From positions 62,001 to 126,000 of the forward strand of contig JACKGZ010000007.1 of NCBI GenBank assembly GCA_020639255.1: DNA of 64,000 bases, in the 5' to 3' direction. This document shows, one piece after another, positions 26,284 to 36,864 of the stretch (position 1 is its first letter; the number at the start of each line of letters is the position of its first letter). The stretch comes from Phycisphaera sp. Its GTDB lineage: Bacteria > Planctomycetota > Phycisphaerae > Phycisphaerales > UBA1924. Both the position numbers and the translations under genes were made by a program. The notes under the pieces were generated by a model. It had not been told where the DNA came from. It saw only the letters and a program-made list of their open reading frames with translations, and did no database searches.

Positions 26284-28714
26284 TCGCGTCAAGCAGACGC
26301 GATGCGAGCACATCGTGCGTGTGGAATCGGTGAGCGCGAGCCGAGATTCCATTCGACTTGCTTGTGCGCCAACCTGGATAACTGCGTGCGCGTTCGATAA
26401 GCGATTCGAGTTCGTCGCGTGTGTTGAAGCTGGATTCATCGAGCCCGCCGAGGAGCCACGCCGCGTCGGCTTCGGGCATCATCGGTGGCATGTCGCGTGT
26501 TCGGGGATCCTGATCGGGATCACGGATCGCGATGCGGTCTTTCACGCTTCGACCGCCGGCCTGCATCCGGCGTGTGTACTCGGCGGTCTCGGCCGAAGCC
26601 ATGTGATCGAACCAGAGCACGCGTCCGTAGCCGTCACCCGGATCGGTGATTTCGACCGGGATTTCGTCGCGAACGATGCGGAGCAGCTGGCTCCACCTGG
26701 CGCCGGCCTCGGCCTCGCATGTGCGGCGGATGATCGGCACGCCACCCGACAACGCACACTCGATCAGGCGCTGGTGCACAGGGCTGAATGCGCTGACATG
26801 CAGTGTCACACCCGCGGCGTGGTACGCGGCTGCCAACGCATCGCCGTGGTCGAGCGCCGGCGATGCAAACTCGACGAATCGCGGGTGCTTGTCCCAACCC
26901 CTGCCGAAGACGCGAAACGTCCAGCCGCGACGCTCGCAGATTTCTTGGCACCAGTGCGCCACTTCGTGGCGCATCCTGCGATCGACGTATCGCATCGCAA
27001 AGTTCTGCAGCAGCATCTCGCGTGATTCTGGATCGAGCTGGGCGTTCGCATCAAAGAGTGCGCGAACGGACTGCGAGATTCCAGGAAGAGCGCACGGGTC
27101 GCGGGCGATCCCGTCGAGCTCCGGGATCAGCGACTCCATCTGACGGCGCACGCTCGGCGAACCGGCAAGCTCGCCGAGAAGGCGATCACGGAGTGCCTCG
27201 GGCGTCTCGGAGTGGTGCGTCATCATCGCCACGTCGCACGCGCAGCGCTGGGCGATCTCATGGTCGATGCGCGAGGCGTCGAACTTGGTCGCGCTCGCCA
27301 CGAGCGGCGCGGGCAGAACGGCCTCGCGCGGATAGCCGAAATCGTCGATCATCTCGCGCGAGACGTAGCCCACCGCGAGATCGAGCGGGCTGATCGAGGC
27401 GCCCGCGGCGGTCGTCAATAGGTGCGGCATCGAGTCCTGCACCCAGACGACGAACGGCACGCCCGTCGGCAGCACGCGCGACTCGGGCGAGGCGTCAGTC
27501 TGGCCCGTGATGACTTTCTCCAGGTCACGTCGCGTGTAGTTGGGCGCGAGGATCAGGTCCGGGTCGAACTCATCGAGGACTTTGCTGTAGCCGAGCGGGC
27601 TGAGGCGCCGGTGGTCCGACGGTTCGGTCAGCAGTTTCACTTCGCAGCCGAGCTTCCGCAGGCTCTCGGCCAGGTCCGTCCCCATCGAGCCGAGCACGGT
27701 CGTGAACCGGCACGTCGCGATGACGATGCGCAGCGGCTCTGCCTGACCCGAGAGCGCCGAGGGGATGCGTCTGCGCCAGTACGCTTCGTCACGCTCGGCG
27801 TCGCGTGTGTGTATACGTGCGAGGTGAGCCGCGTGAGCGGCGTTCTGCTGCTCGAGTTCCGTCCGCACGATCTCAGTCACGGCAGGTCGGCACGGCGTGC
27901 GGAGTGATCGCAGGGGCATGTACGGCCCGATGATGGGTGTGCCCGCGTCTCGCGCCAGCGCCCGCGCAAGCTGCTCGCCCGCGTCGCCTCCGATGAAGCA
28001 CTCCACACGCTCCTCGCACAGGATGCTGGAGATGTCTGCGAGCGAGCAGCCATCGAAGAACTCGCACGGATCCTGCTGCACGACGCGGATGCCCGGCTGA
28101 TACCCCGATTCGTGTCGGGGCGTGCGCTCGGCGAACTCGATGAGGAGCCAGGGCGGGTCGACGCCCTCAGTCAGAAAGGGCGCGGGCGAATCCGCGGCTT
28201 TAGCGATGTGCTCACCGCCGATCTGCCGCGCGGCTCCGACCTGATCGCCGAAGTGCGTGAGCGTTTGGCCGAGTCTGCGGACGATGTTGCCGTCGCTGGC
28301 GCGGAAGGCCTCGGTCCCAGCGGTAGAGTTGCTCCACTGAGCGAAATCGTCGTTCAGATCAATACCGCGCTCGGTGAGTGCCACAAGCGCCCGCTCGGCA
28401 TTCGCGCGGAGTTCGTCGATCGGCACACGGTCATCGGGGAGATCGTTCAGACGCTCGCGGAGTTCTACGACTCGGGGTATGCGTTCGGCTTGAGGACGCT
28501 TTGCGACGAGGGCGTCGAGTTCTGCTTCGGCGAGTGTGCGGAGGCCGAGGTCGGCGAGGTTCGACGCGAGCAGGAACCAGAGTTCGGGGTCGAACGCGGT
28601 CTGTGGGAGGGCCTGTTTGGCGACGGGCACGAAGGCCCAGGGCTTGTTCTGGGAGCCGAGCACCAGGATCTGCGGGAGTGTGGTGGTCGCGTGGGGCGCG
28701 GCTTGGGCGCTCAT
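26264..28714 (-). CDS. large CgeB-like glycosyltransferase-family protein
   Basis: 816 residues from the ATG at 28714 (a TTG 18 bases upstream is less likely). Residues ~1-300 are helical and poorly conserved (TPR-like look: ELWFLLASNLADLGLRTLAEAELDALVAKRP). Residues ~335-800 resemble CgeB/DUF3880-type spore and glycan transferases: IVIATCRFTTVLGSMGTDLAESLRKLGCEVKLLTEP, VWVQDSMPHLL, WTFRVFGRGWDKHPRF, and LHVSAFSPVHQRLIECALSGGVPIIRR. That last stretch is the GT-B donor-side pattern. Divergent from the HldE-like gene with an inverted repeat in the 77-bp gap. Substrate unknown. Confidence 0.75.
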   Translation of the reverse strand: MSAQAAPHATTTLPQILVLGSQNKPWAFVPVAKQALPQTAFDPELWFLLASNLADLGLRTLAEAELDALVAKRPQAERIPRVVELRERLNDLPDDRVPIDELRANAERALVALTERGIDLNDDFAQWSNSTAGTEAFRASDGNIVRRLGQTLTHFGDQVGAARQIGGEHIAKAADSPAPFLTEGVDPPWLLIEFAERTPRHESGYQPGIRVVQQDPCEFFDGCSLADISSILCEERVECFIGGDAGEQLARALARDAGTPIIGPYMPLRSLRTPCRPAVTEIVRTELEQQNAAHAAHLARIHTRDAERDEAYWRRRIPSALSGQAEPLRIVIATCRFTTVLGSMGTDLAESLRKLGCEVKLLTEPSDHRRLSPLGYSKVLDEFDPDLILAPNYTRRDLEKVITGQTDASPESRVLPTGVPFVVWVQDSMPHLLTTAAGASISPLDLAVGYVSREMIDDFGYPREAVLPAPLVASATKFDASRIDHEIAQRCACDVAMMTHHSETPEALRDRLLGELAGSPSVRRQMESLIPELDGIARDPCALPGISQSVRALFDANAQLDPESREMLLQNFAMRYVDRRMRHEVAHWCQEICERRGWTFRVFGRGWDKHPRFVEFASPALDHGDALAAAYHAAGVTLHVSAFSPVHQRLIECALSGGVPIIRRTCEAEAGARWSQLLRIVRDEIPVEITDPGDGYGRVLWFDHMASAETAEYTRRMQAGGRSVKDRIAIRDPDQDPRTRDMPPMMPEADAAWLLGGLDESSFNTRDELESLIERARSYPGWRTSKSNGISARAHRFHTHDVLASRLLDAIKQRLS

Positions 28715-28723
28715 ATGGGGGAG

Positions 28724-28782
28724 ATCGGCCAAACCCGCGCGTTCGGGCCAAATCCTGCGGCCAGAGCGGGTTTTGGGCCGAT
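28724..28782. repeat. inverted repeat in divergent glycan-gene promoter region
   Basis: ATCGGCCAAACCCGC (28724-28738) is mirrored by GCGGGTTTTGGGCCGAT (28766-28782), differing by two inserted bases. It fills most of the gap between the CgeB-like gene and the HldE-like gene, so it could be an operator or a shared transcription signal. Confidence 0.45.
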
Positions 28783-28791
28783 ACCCGCCCG

Positions 28792-30420
28792 ATGACCCCG
28801 CGCTCCGGCCCGGCCGATCCGGGCCAGAAGATCCTGTCGCTCGAGGCGCTGGTGACGCTGCGCCGTCGCCTGCGCATCGAGGGGCGTTCGCTCGTGGTCT
28901 GCCACGGCTGCTTCGACATCGTGCACCCCGGGCACATACGCCACCTGCGCCAGGCGCGGACGATGGGGGATGTGCTGCTGGTCTCGCTCACGGGCGACGC
29001 GCACATCAACAAGGGTGCCGGCCGCCCGCTGATCCCGCAGGAGCACCGCGCCGAGAACTTGGCGGCCCTGGACATCGTGGATCTGGTCTACGTCGACCCG
29101 AACCCGACGGCTTTGTCGATGCTCGAGGCTGTCGAGCCGGATGTTTATATCAAGGGCCGCGAGTACGAGAACAACGCGGACCCGAGGTTCCGGGCCGAGC
29201 GCGAGACGGTCGAGAAGGCCGGCGGGCGTGTGGTTTTCAGCTCGGGCGACGTGGTGTTCAGCTCGTCGGCGCTGATCGACGCGCTCGGGCAGTCGATGGA
29301 CCCGTTCCACTCGCGGCTGATGATGCTGCTCGAGGATCCGCAGCTCTCGGCGGGCGTGCTCGACGGCGTGATCTCGGGCTTCCGCGGCAAACGCGTGGTC
29401 GTGGTGGGCGAGACGATCCGCGACACGTATGTCATCTGCGACCGGCCGAACGTCGCGGGCGAGAGCCCGATGCTCACGCTTCGACCCCTTGAGACACGGT
29501 GCTACGACGGCGGGGCGGCGATCATCGCACGCCACGCGGCAGCGATGGGCGCCCGGCCCGTGCTTATCACGGCTCTGCCGGAGGATGACGACGCGTACGA
29601 GATGCGTCAGAGACTGACCGCCGAGGGTGTCGAGGTCGTGGCGTTGCCTGTCGGCGGCGCGATCCCTGAGAAACAGCGCTTTGTCGTGGGCACACAGAAG
29701 GTCGTGAAGATCGATCTCGTGCGGCCGTATGTGCTCGACGCGACGGAGCAGGATCGGCTCGTGTCGCTTGTCGCGCAGATGGGCGAAGCCGATGTTGGAA
29801 TTGTCGCCGACTTCGGGCTCGGGCTGCTGACGAGCCAGACGCTCCGGCGCGTGTGCCAGAAACTGACAAAGCAGTGCGCGTTCACAGCGGGCGATGTTAG
29901 CGGCTCGCGCGCAAACCTGCTGGCGATGCGAGGGCTCGATCTGCTCACGCCCAGCGAGAGCGAATTGCGCGATGCGCTGCGGTCGTTCGACGAGGCGCTG
30001 CCCGCGGCGACGTGGAAGCTGCTCAAAGAAACGGCGACCGGCGAGGCGATCGTGACGATGGGCCCCGAGGGGCTCGTGAGCTTCACGCCTCTCGAAGCGC
30101 CCATGATCGGGGGCGACGGCTTCGGGTCGAGGCTCAAGGCCGAGCACGTGCCCGCGCTCGCGAGCGCGGCTGTGGATCAGCTCGGCTGCGGCGACGCGCT
30201 GCTGACAACGGTGTCGCTCGCGCGGGCGGGCGGCGCGGGAGCGCTCGCCTCGGCGCTGCTCGGGGCGGTCGCGGCGAGTGTGCAGGCTGGGCGCATGGGC
30301 AACCTGCCCGTGTCGGCGACGGACCTGCGCCGATCGATCGCCAGGCTTCACGCGGCGAACCTGACGTTCGCGAGCGCGGACGTGGTCGAGGCTGCGGGTG
30401 GCGTGAGGCGGGTGTCATGA
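28792..30420 (+). CDS. bifunctional nucleotidyltransferase/PfkB sugar kinase, HldE domains in swapped order
   Basis: 542 residues from the ATG at 28792. Residues ~15-160 are a cytidylyltransferase-fold domain (VVCHGCFDIVHPGHIRHLRQAR with the HxGH site, YVDPNPTAL, YIKGREYE). Residues ~185-530 are a PfkB/ribokinase domain (VVVVGETIRDTYVICDR, YDGGAAIIARHAAAMGA, LTPSESELRDAL, and DQLGCGDALLTT, the GxGD catalytic motif). In the well-known HldE the kinase comes first; here the order is reversed. It probably makes an activated sugar (heptose-like) for the neighbouring transferases. The ATGA overlap couples it to the sulfotransferase. Confidence 0.87.
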   Translation: MTPRSGPADPGQKILSLEALVTLRRRLRIEGRSLVVCHGCFDIVHPGHIRHLRQARTMGDVLLVSLTGDAHINKGAGRPLIPQEHRAENLAALDIVDLVYVDPNPTALSMLEAVEPDVYIKGREYENNADPRFRAERETVEKAGGRVVFSSGDVVFSSSALIDALGQSMDPFHSRLMMLLEDPQLSAGVLDGVISGFRGKRVVVVGETIRDTYVICDRPNVAGESPMLTLRPLETRCYDGGAAIIARHAAAMGARPVLITALPEDDDAYEMRQRLTAEGVEVVALPVGGAIPEKQRFVVGTQKVVKIDLVRPYVLDATEQDRLVSLVAQMGEADVGIVADFGLGLLTSQTLRRVCQKLTKQCAFTAGDVSGSRANLLAMRGLDLLTPSESELRDALRSFDEALPAATWKLLKETATGEAIVTMGPEGLVSFTPLEAPMIGGDGFGSRLKAEHVPALASAAVDQLGCGDALLTTVSLARAGGAGALASALLGAVAASVQAGRMGNLPVSATDLRRSIARLHAANLTFASADVVEAAGGVRRVS

Positions 30421-31349
30421 CGCGGGGCGCGCTCAAGTTCGTCGTGGTCGCCAGCCCCAAGAGCGGGACGACGTGGGTGCAGCGGCTCATCAGCGCACAC
30501 CCGGCGATGCACTGCGGCGAGTCGCGGCTCTTCGGTCGGTATTACGACCCGAGCAACCCGACCGGGCCGCACACGACGATCGAGCAGACGACCCAGCACC
30601 TGCTCCGGCACCTGTCGCCGCCGGACGTGGGCGAGGATTTCGGCGAGAAGCTCGCGTTCGGGATCGTCGACACGATCGCCGGGCTCTGTGCGCGGGAGGG
30701 CGGGGTTCCGCTTTATGGCGAGAAGTTCACACCGTATCCCGGAACCGCTGAAGAGGCACTCGAGATGCTCGCTCGGTACAACGACGAGACGCCGATCGTG
30801 CACCTCGTGCGCGACGGGCGGGATGTCATCGTCAGCGGCGCGGCTCACCGCCTGAACATCGCGAGGCAGCGATGGGCGGGCGGGTCGCACGGCGCGGGGA
30901 GCGAGGATCTGGAGGCAGCGCAGCAACTGGCCGACCGGGTGATCCCGGAGAAGTGGTTCGAGCACTTCCTGACGAACTGGATCGATCTGAACACCGCGAT
31001 GCTCGAGTGCGAACCCATGTTCCGCAGCGTGCTGCGTGTGAATTACGAGGATCTGCTCGCCGAGCCCGAAGCGCAGACGCTGGCCATCCTGCGGCACATC
31101 GCTGCGGGCACGGACGTCGCGGTTACACCCGGGCAGGCCGAGGCGTGCGCGCGGGCGGCTTCGTTCCAGTCATTGTCCGGCGGACGTACACGCGGTCAGG
31201 AGGACCGCGAGAGCTTCTTCCGCAAGGGCGTCGCGGGCGACTGGGAGAACTGGTTCACGATCGACCAGCTGCACGAGTTCGACGAACGCGCGGGCGAGCT
31301 GCTGGAGGCGCTCGGATACGACCGCGGCGCACGGGAGCACGCGGCGTGA
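30417..31349 (+). CDS. sulfotransferase
   Basis: 310 residues from the ATG at 30417 (ATGA overlap with the upstream stop). Transfers sulfate from PAPS. The 5'-phosphosulfate loop is SPKSGTTWVQRLI (residues 13-25), the 3'-phosphate site is IVHLVRDGRDVIVSGAAHR, and the C-terminal RKGVAGDWENWF matches the KxGxxGDW element of PAPS sulfotransferases. It is soluble. Positioned between a sugar-activating enzyme and a GT2 enzyme, so a sulfated surface glycan is likely (inference). Confidence 0.88.
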   Translation: MTRGALKFVVVASPKSGTTWVQRLISAHPAMHCGESRLFGRYYDPSNPTGPHTTIEQTTQHLLRHLSPPDVGEDFGEKLAFGIVDTIAGLCAREGGVPLYGEKFTPYPGTAEEALEMLARYNDETPIVHLVRDGRDVIVSGAAHRLNIARQRWAGGSHGAGSEDLEAAQQLADRVIPEKWFEHFLTNWIDLNTAMLECEPMFRSVLRVNYEDLLAEPEAQTLAILRHIAAGTDVAVTPGQAEACARAASFQSLSGGRTRGQEDRESFFRKGVAGDWENWFTIDQLHEFDERAGELLEALGYDRGAREHAA

Positions 31350-32428
31350 TCAGCTACATCATCCCCACACGCAACCGGGGCGAGCAGCTCCAGAGGACGC
31401 TGAGCGCTCTCGATCGCCTGGGCGATCATCTTTCGGTCGGCGGCGCGGAAGTGGTGATCGTCGACAACGCCTCGGACGAGCCGGTGAGCGTGCCTTGTCA
31501 TCTGCCTCGCGGTTTGAAGACGCGGATCATTCGGCTGGACGAGAACAAGGGAGCCGCGGCGAGAAACATCGGCGCGGACCACGCCGACGAGCGGTCGGAC
31601 TGGCTCGTGATGCTCGACGATGACTCGGCGCCGATGGACTCGGGGCTGGAGATCGCGATCCGTCGCGCACCCGACTACGCGGCGGCGATCTCGGCGGATG
31701 TCTTCCTGGGCGATGCGCCCGATGCGATCCGCAGGCGCGAGGACGGTGGGCTGCCCGAGGTGTTCGTCGGCTGCGGCGTCGCGATCCGGCGCGAGGCGTT
31801 CCACAGGGCGGGCGGGTACGACGAGTCGTTCGGCTTCTACGCCGAGGAGTACGACCTGTCGGCGAAACTGCTCCTCGCCGGGCACCGTGTGGTGTTCAGC
31901 CCGATCTTCCGCGTGCTGCACCGCAAGGTGGAGACGGGGCGTGACATGGACTTGATCGCGCGCCGGCTCGTGCGCAACAACGCGTGGGTCTGCCAGCGGT
32001 ACGCGCCGGAGTCGGCGCTCGCGGAAGAGCAGCGCCGTATCGACGAACGCTGCCGATGGATCGCGGGGCGCGAGGGCGCAATGACGGGCTATGAGGCCGG
32101 CTGCGCCGAGCGCGACGAGACTGTTGAGAATGAGACGCGCACACCGATGGACGACGACCTCTGGGATCGGTTCACAGGACTCGCGGCTGCTCGCGACGCG
32201 CTCGATCGGCGGACCCCGGAGCGGGCGAATACGGCCGAGCTGATCGCCGAGGGCAAGAACGCACATGTTGTTCGGCGGGTGCTCGAAGAGATGGATATCC
32301 GCGTCGTCGAATCAGGCGGCGATGTTCGCGTGATCGGGACGATGTCGCCCGGACCTATGCTCGACGCGCTCGAGCGAGCGGGTGATGGTGCGCCGGTGAT
32401 TGCGCCGTGGCTCTCGGCGAAGAAGAGC

Positions 32429-32455
<27 letters not shown>
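31346..32455 (+). CDS. family 2 glycosyltransferase with C-terminal extension
   Basis: 369 residues, GTG start at 31346 giving a GTGA overlap with the sulfotransferase stop. GT-A fold: ISYIIPTRNRGEQLQRTLSAL, ENKGAAARNIGADHA, WLVMLDDDSAP (DDD metal site), VGCGVAIRREAFHRAGGYDESFGFYAEEYDLSAKLLLAG. Residues ~265-369 form an extra tail (NAHVVRRVLEEMDIRVVESGGDVRVIGTMSPGPML) of unknown role. Last gene of the coupled plus-strand trio; its end overlaps the convergent pabB-like gene by 27 bp. Confidence 0.86.
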
Positions 32456-33793
<1,338 letters not shown>

Positions 33794-33960
33794 GCGCGAT
33801 GGTATCGCCCGACATGACTGACCGAAGCCCCGGGCCCACCTAGACTTGCTCCCCTGCAACCAGGCGAGATTCGGGGCCACAGGCCCCATGCTCAGTGGGC
33901 AATAGCAGGCTCAAGAAGAGAGACGAGTTTCCAACCACCAACCCCGAGGGATGCCTCCAG

Positions 33961-36783
33961 ATGGCCAAGAAGTCCGCCGCGAAGAAATCGTCCGCCAGGA
34001 AATCCAGCGCGAAGAAAGCAACCGCCAAGGCCACGAGCAAACCCAAGTCGGCCAAGGCGAGCAAGAAGAAGGCGGCCGCGAAGGCATCGCCCAAGCGCGT
34101 CATCCGCGCCAGCGGACGCAAGGTCGTGCCCAAGCCCGCCAAGGGCGGCAAGATGGTGTTCAACTTCGGCGCGAGCAAAACCGACGGCGACGGCTCGATG
34201 AAGGCGCTGCTCGGCGGCAAGGGCGCCAACCTCGCCGAGATGACCTCGATCGGTCTGCCCGTGCCCCCCGGCATGACGATCACCACCGAGACGTGCGCCA
34301 AGTACTACGAGTCGGGCTCGCGCCTGCCCCACGGCCTCATGAACGAGGTCACCAAGGGCATGGCGCTCGTCGAGAAGGAGATGGGCAAGAAGTTCGGCGA
34401 CACCAAGAACCCGCTGCTGATGTCGGTGCGCTCGGGCGCGATGGTCTCAATGCCGGGCATGATGGACACGATCCTGAACCTGGGTCTGAACGACGAAGCC
34501 GTCGAAGGCCTCGCCAAGGCGACGGGCAACAAGCGTTTCGCCTACGACGCGTACCGCAGGCTCATCAACATGTTCGGCGACGTCGTGATGGGCGTGCACC
34601 ACGAGAAGTTCGAGCATGCGTTCGCAGAAATCAAGGCCAAGTACCACGCGAGCCTCGACACCGAGGTGCCCGTCGAGGGCCTGGTCGAGCTGTGCGACAA
34701 GTACAAAGAGGTCTACCGCAAGCAGGTGGGCGACGAGTTCCCGCAGAACCCGTTCAAGCAGCTCGAGCTGGCGATCGAGGCCGTGTTCAAGAGCTGGAAC
34801 GCCGACAAGGCGATCAGCTACCGGCGCATCGAGGGCATCCACGGCCTCAACGGCACGGCTGTCAACGTGCAGGCGATGGTCTACGGCAACATGGGCGAGA
34901 CCTCGGGCACGGGCGTCGCGTTCACGCGTGACCCGTCGACGGGCGACAGCGCTTTCTACGGCGAGTTCCTGATCAACGCGCAGGGCGAGGACGTGGTCGC
35001 GGGCATCCGCACCCCCAAGCCCGTCGCCGAGATGAAGAAGTGGAACAAGAAAGTCTTCGACCAGCTCATGAAGATCAAGACGAAGCTGGAGAAGCACTAC
35101 AAGGACATGCAGGACATCGAGTTCACCATCGAAGAGGGGCGACTCTTCATGCTGCAGACGCGCACGGGCAAGCGCACCGGCGCGGCTGCGGTGAAGATCG
35201 CCTGCGACATGGTGAAGGAGAAGCTGATCGACGAGAAGCAGGCGCTGCTTCGCATCCCCGCGGGCGACCTGGTGCAGCTGCTCCTGCCGTACTTTGATCC
35301 CAAGAAGCGGTCGCTTTCGAAGGTCATCGCAAGAGGGCTTCCCGCTTCTCCGGGGGCTTCGGTTGGTAAGCCGGCGTTTACGGCCGAAGAGGCGGTCGAT
35401 CGGAGTCGCGCCGGCGAAGCTGTCATCCTCGTGCGTAAAGAAACGAGCCCCGAGGATGTCGACGGCATGCACTCGGCGGTTGGCATCCTCACGTCGACGG
35501 GCGGCATGACGAGCCACGCGGCGGTCGTCGCACGCGGCTGGGGCAAGTGCTGCGTCGCGGGCGCCGGCGAGATTCAGATCGATGCCGCCAAGGGCACGTT
35601 CACGGTCGGCGGCAAGACATACAGCCGCAAGGACACGATCTCGATCGACGGGTCAAACGGTGAGGTTCTGGACGGTGCGATTCCGACGATCGAGCCGGAC
35701 GGCATCACGGGCGACTTCGCCAAGGTGATGCGCTGGGCCGACAAGTACGCCACGATGCTCGTCCGCACGAACGCGGACACCCCGGCCGACGCGGCGCGGG
35801 CGCGTGAGTTCGGCGCCAAGGGCATCGGTCTGACCCGCACCGAGCACATGTTCTTCGAGGGCCCGCGCATCAAGGCGATGCGCGAGATGATCCTGGCCGA
35901 GAACCTGGGCGAGCGCGAGGCCGCTCTGGCCAAGCTCCTGCCCTTCCAGCGTGACGACTTTATCGGGATCTTCCGCGCGATGGACGGCCTGCCCGTCACG
36001 ATCCGACTGCTGGACCCGCCCCTGCACGAGTTCCTGCCGCACGAGACCGAGAGCCAGAAGGAACTCGCGACCGTCATGGGCACGACGCTGGCGAAGGTGA
36101 AGCAGCGCGTCTCGATGCTGCACGAGCTGAACCCGATGCTCGGCCATCGCGGGTGTCGCCTCGCGGTGACGTACCCCGAGATCCTGCGGATGCAGGTCCG
36201 CGCGATCGTGGAGGCTTCGATCGAGTGCGTCGCCGAGGGCGTCAAAGCGATGCCCGAGATCATGATCCCGCTCGTGGGCACCGTGCAGGAGCTCCGCATG
36301 CTCCGCAAGGAAGTCGAGGGCGTGATCGATCAGGTGAAGAAGGAGCACGACTTCAAGAAGCGCCTGGACATCAAGATCGGCACGATGATCGAGATCCCGC
36401 GTGCGGCCCTGACCGCCGACGAGATCGCCGGTGAGGCCGACTTCTTTAGCTTCGGCACCAACGACCTGACGCAGCTGACCTTCGGCTACTCGCGCGACGA
36501 CGTGAACACCTTCCTGCCCGACTACATCCACAAGGGCGTCCTGCACGTCGACCCGTTCCAGAGCCTCGATCAGACCGGCGTGGGCCAGCTTGTGCAGATG
36601 GGCTACGACCGCGGCAAGGAAGGCAACCCCGATCTCAAGGTCGGCATCTGCGGCGAGCACGGCGGCGACCCGTCGAGCGTCGACTTCTGCCACCGCGTGG
36701 GCCTGGCCTACGTGAGCTGCTCGCCCTTCCGCGTGCCGATCGCACGGCTCGCGGCGGCGCAGGCCGCGATCCGTCACGGCTGA
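33961..36783 (+). CDS. ppdK: pyruvate, phosphate dikinase
   Basis: 940 residues. Interconverts pyruvate + ATP + Pi and PEP + AMP + PPi. Start ATG 33961 is preceded by GAGGGATG. The first ~62 residues are a Lys/Ala/Ser tail (AKKSAAKKSSARKSSAKKAT...) unlike normal PPDK. Then come the ATP-grasp domain (GGKGANLAEMTSIGLPVPPG, ..), the phosphohistidine domain (GGMTSHAAVVARGWGKCCVAG, His near residue 519) and the PEP/pyruvate barrel (SFGTNDLTQ, CGEHGGDPSS with the reactive Cys near 897). Otherwise full-length. Followed by a clear terminator. Confidence 0.96.
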   Translation: MAKKSAAKKSSARKSSAKKATAKATSKPKSAKASKKKAAAKASPKRVIRASGRKVVPKPAKGGKMVFNFGASKTDGDGSMKALLGGKGANLAEMTSIGLPVPPGMTITTETCAKYYESGSRLPHGLMNEVTKGMALVEKEMGKKFGDTKNPLLMSVRSGAMVSMPGMMDTILNLGLNDEAVEGLAKATGNKRFAYDAYRRLINMFGDVVMGVHHEKFEHAFAEIKAKYHASLDTEVPVEGLVELCDKYKEVYRKQVGDEFPQNPFKQLELAIEAVFKSWNADKAISYRRIEGIHGLNGTAVNVQAMVYGNMGETSGTGVAFTRDPSTGDSAFYGEFLINAQGEDVVAGIRTPKPVAEMKKWNKKVFDQLMKIKTKLEKHYKDMQDIEFTIEEGRLFMLQTRTGKRTGAAAVKIACDMVKEKLIDEKQALLRIPAGDLVQLLLPYFDPKKRSLSKVIARGLPASPGASVGKPAFTAEEAVDRSRAGEAVILVRKETSPEDVDGMHSAVGILTSTGGMTSHAAVVARGWGKCCVAGAGEIQIDAAKGTFTVGGKTYSRKDTISIDGSNGEVLDGAIPTIEPDGITGDFAKVMRWADKYATMLVRTNADTPADAARAREFGAKGIGLTRTEHMFFEGPRIKAMREMILAENLGEREAALAKLLPFQRDDFIGIFRAMDGLPVTIRLLDPPLHEFLPHETESQKELATVMGTTLAKVKQRVSMLHELNPMLGHRGCRLAVTYPEILRMQVRAIVEASIECVAEGVKAMPEIMIPLVGTVQELRMLRKEVEGVIDQVKKEHDFKKRLDIKIGTMIEIPRAALTADEIAGEADFFSFGTNDLTQLTFGYSRDDVNTFLPDYIHKGVLHVDPFQSLDQTGVGQLVQMGYDRGKEGNPDLKVGICGEHGGDPSSVDFCHRVGLAYVSCSPFRVPIARLAAAQAAIRHG

Positions 36784-36807
36784 GCGGCGTTCTGAGTTGA
36801 CACAAAG

Positions 36808-36840
36808 AAAGGGCCGGTCCCGATTGGGGCCGGCCCTTGT
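36808..36840 (+). terminator. rho-independent-type terminator after ppdK
   Basis: AAGGGCCGGTCCC and GGGGCCGGCCCTT pair around a GATT loop, followed by GTTC. It lies between the convergent ppdK gene and the thioredoxin-fold gene, and may act in both directions because the left flank is A-rich. Confidence 0.75.
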
Positions 36841-36864
36841 TCAATGGTCATGCGGTAAGTCTGA

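Noticed and set aside
30012..30416. In-frame N-terminal extension of the sulfotransferase.
   Set aside because: It lies wholly inside the kinase/nucleotidyltransferase gene in another frame; the PAPS loop is at the normal distance from the ATG at 30417.
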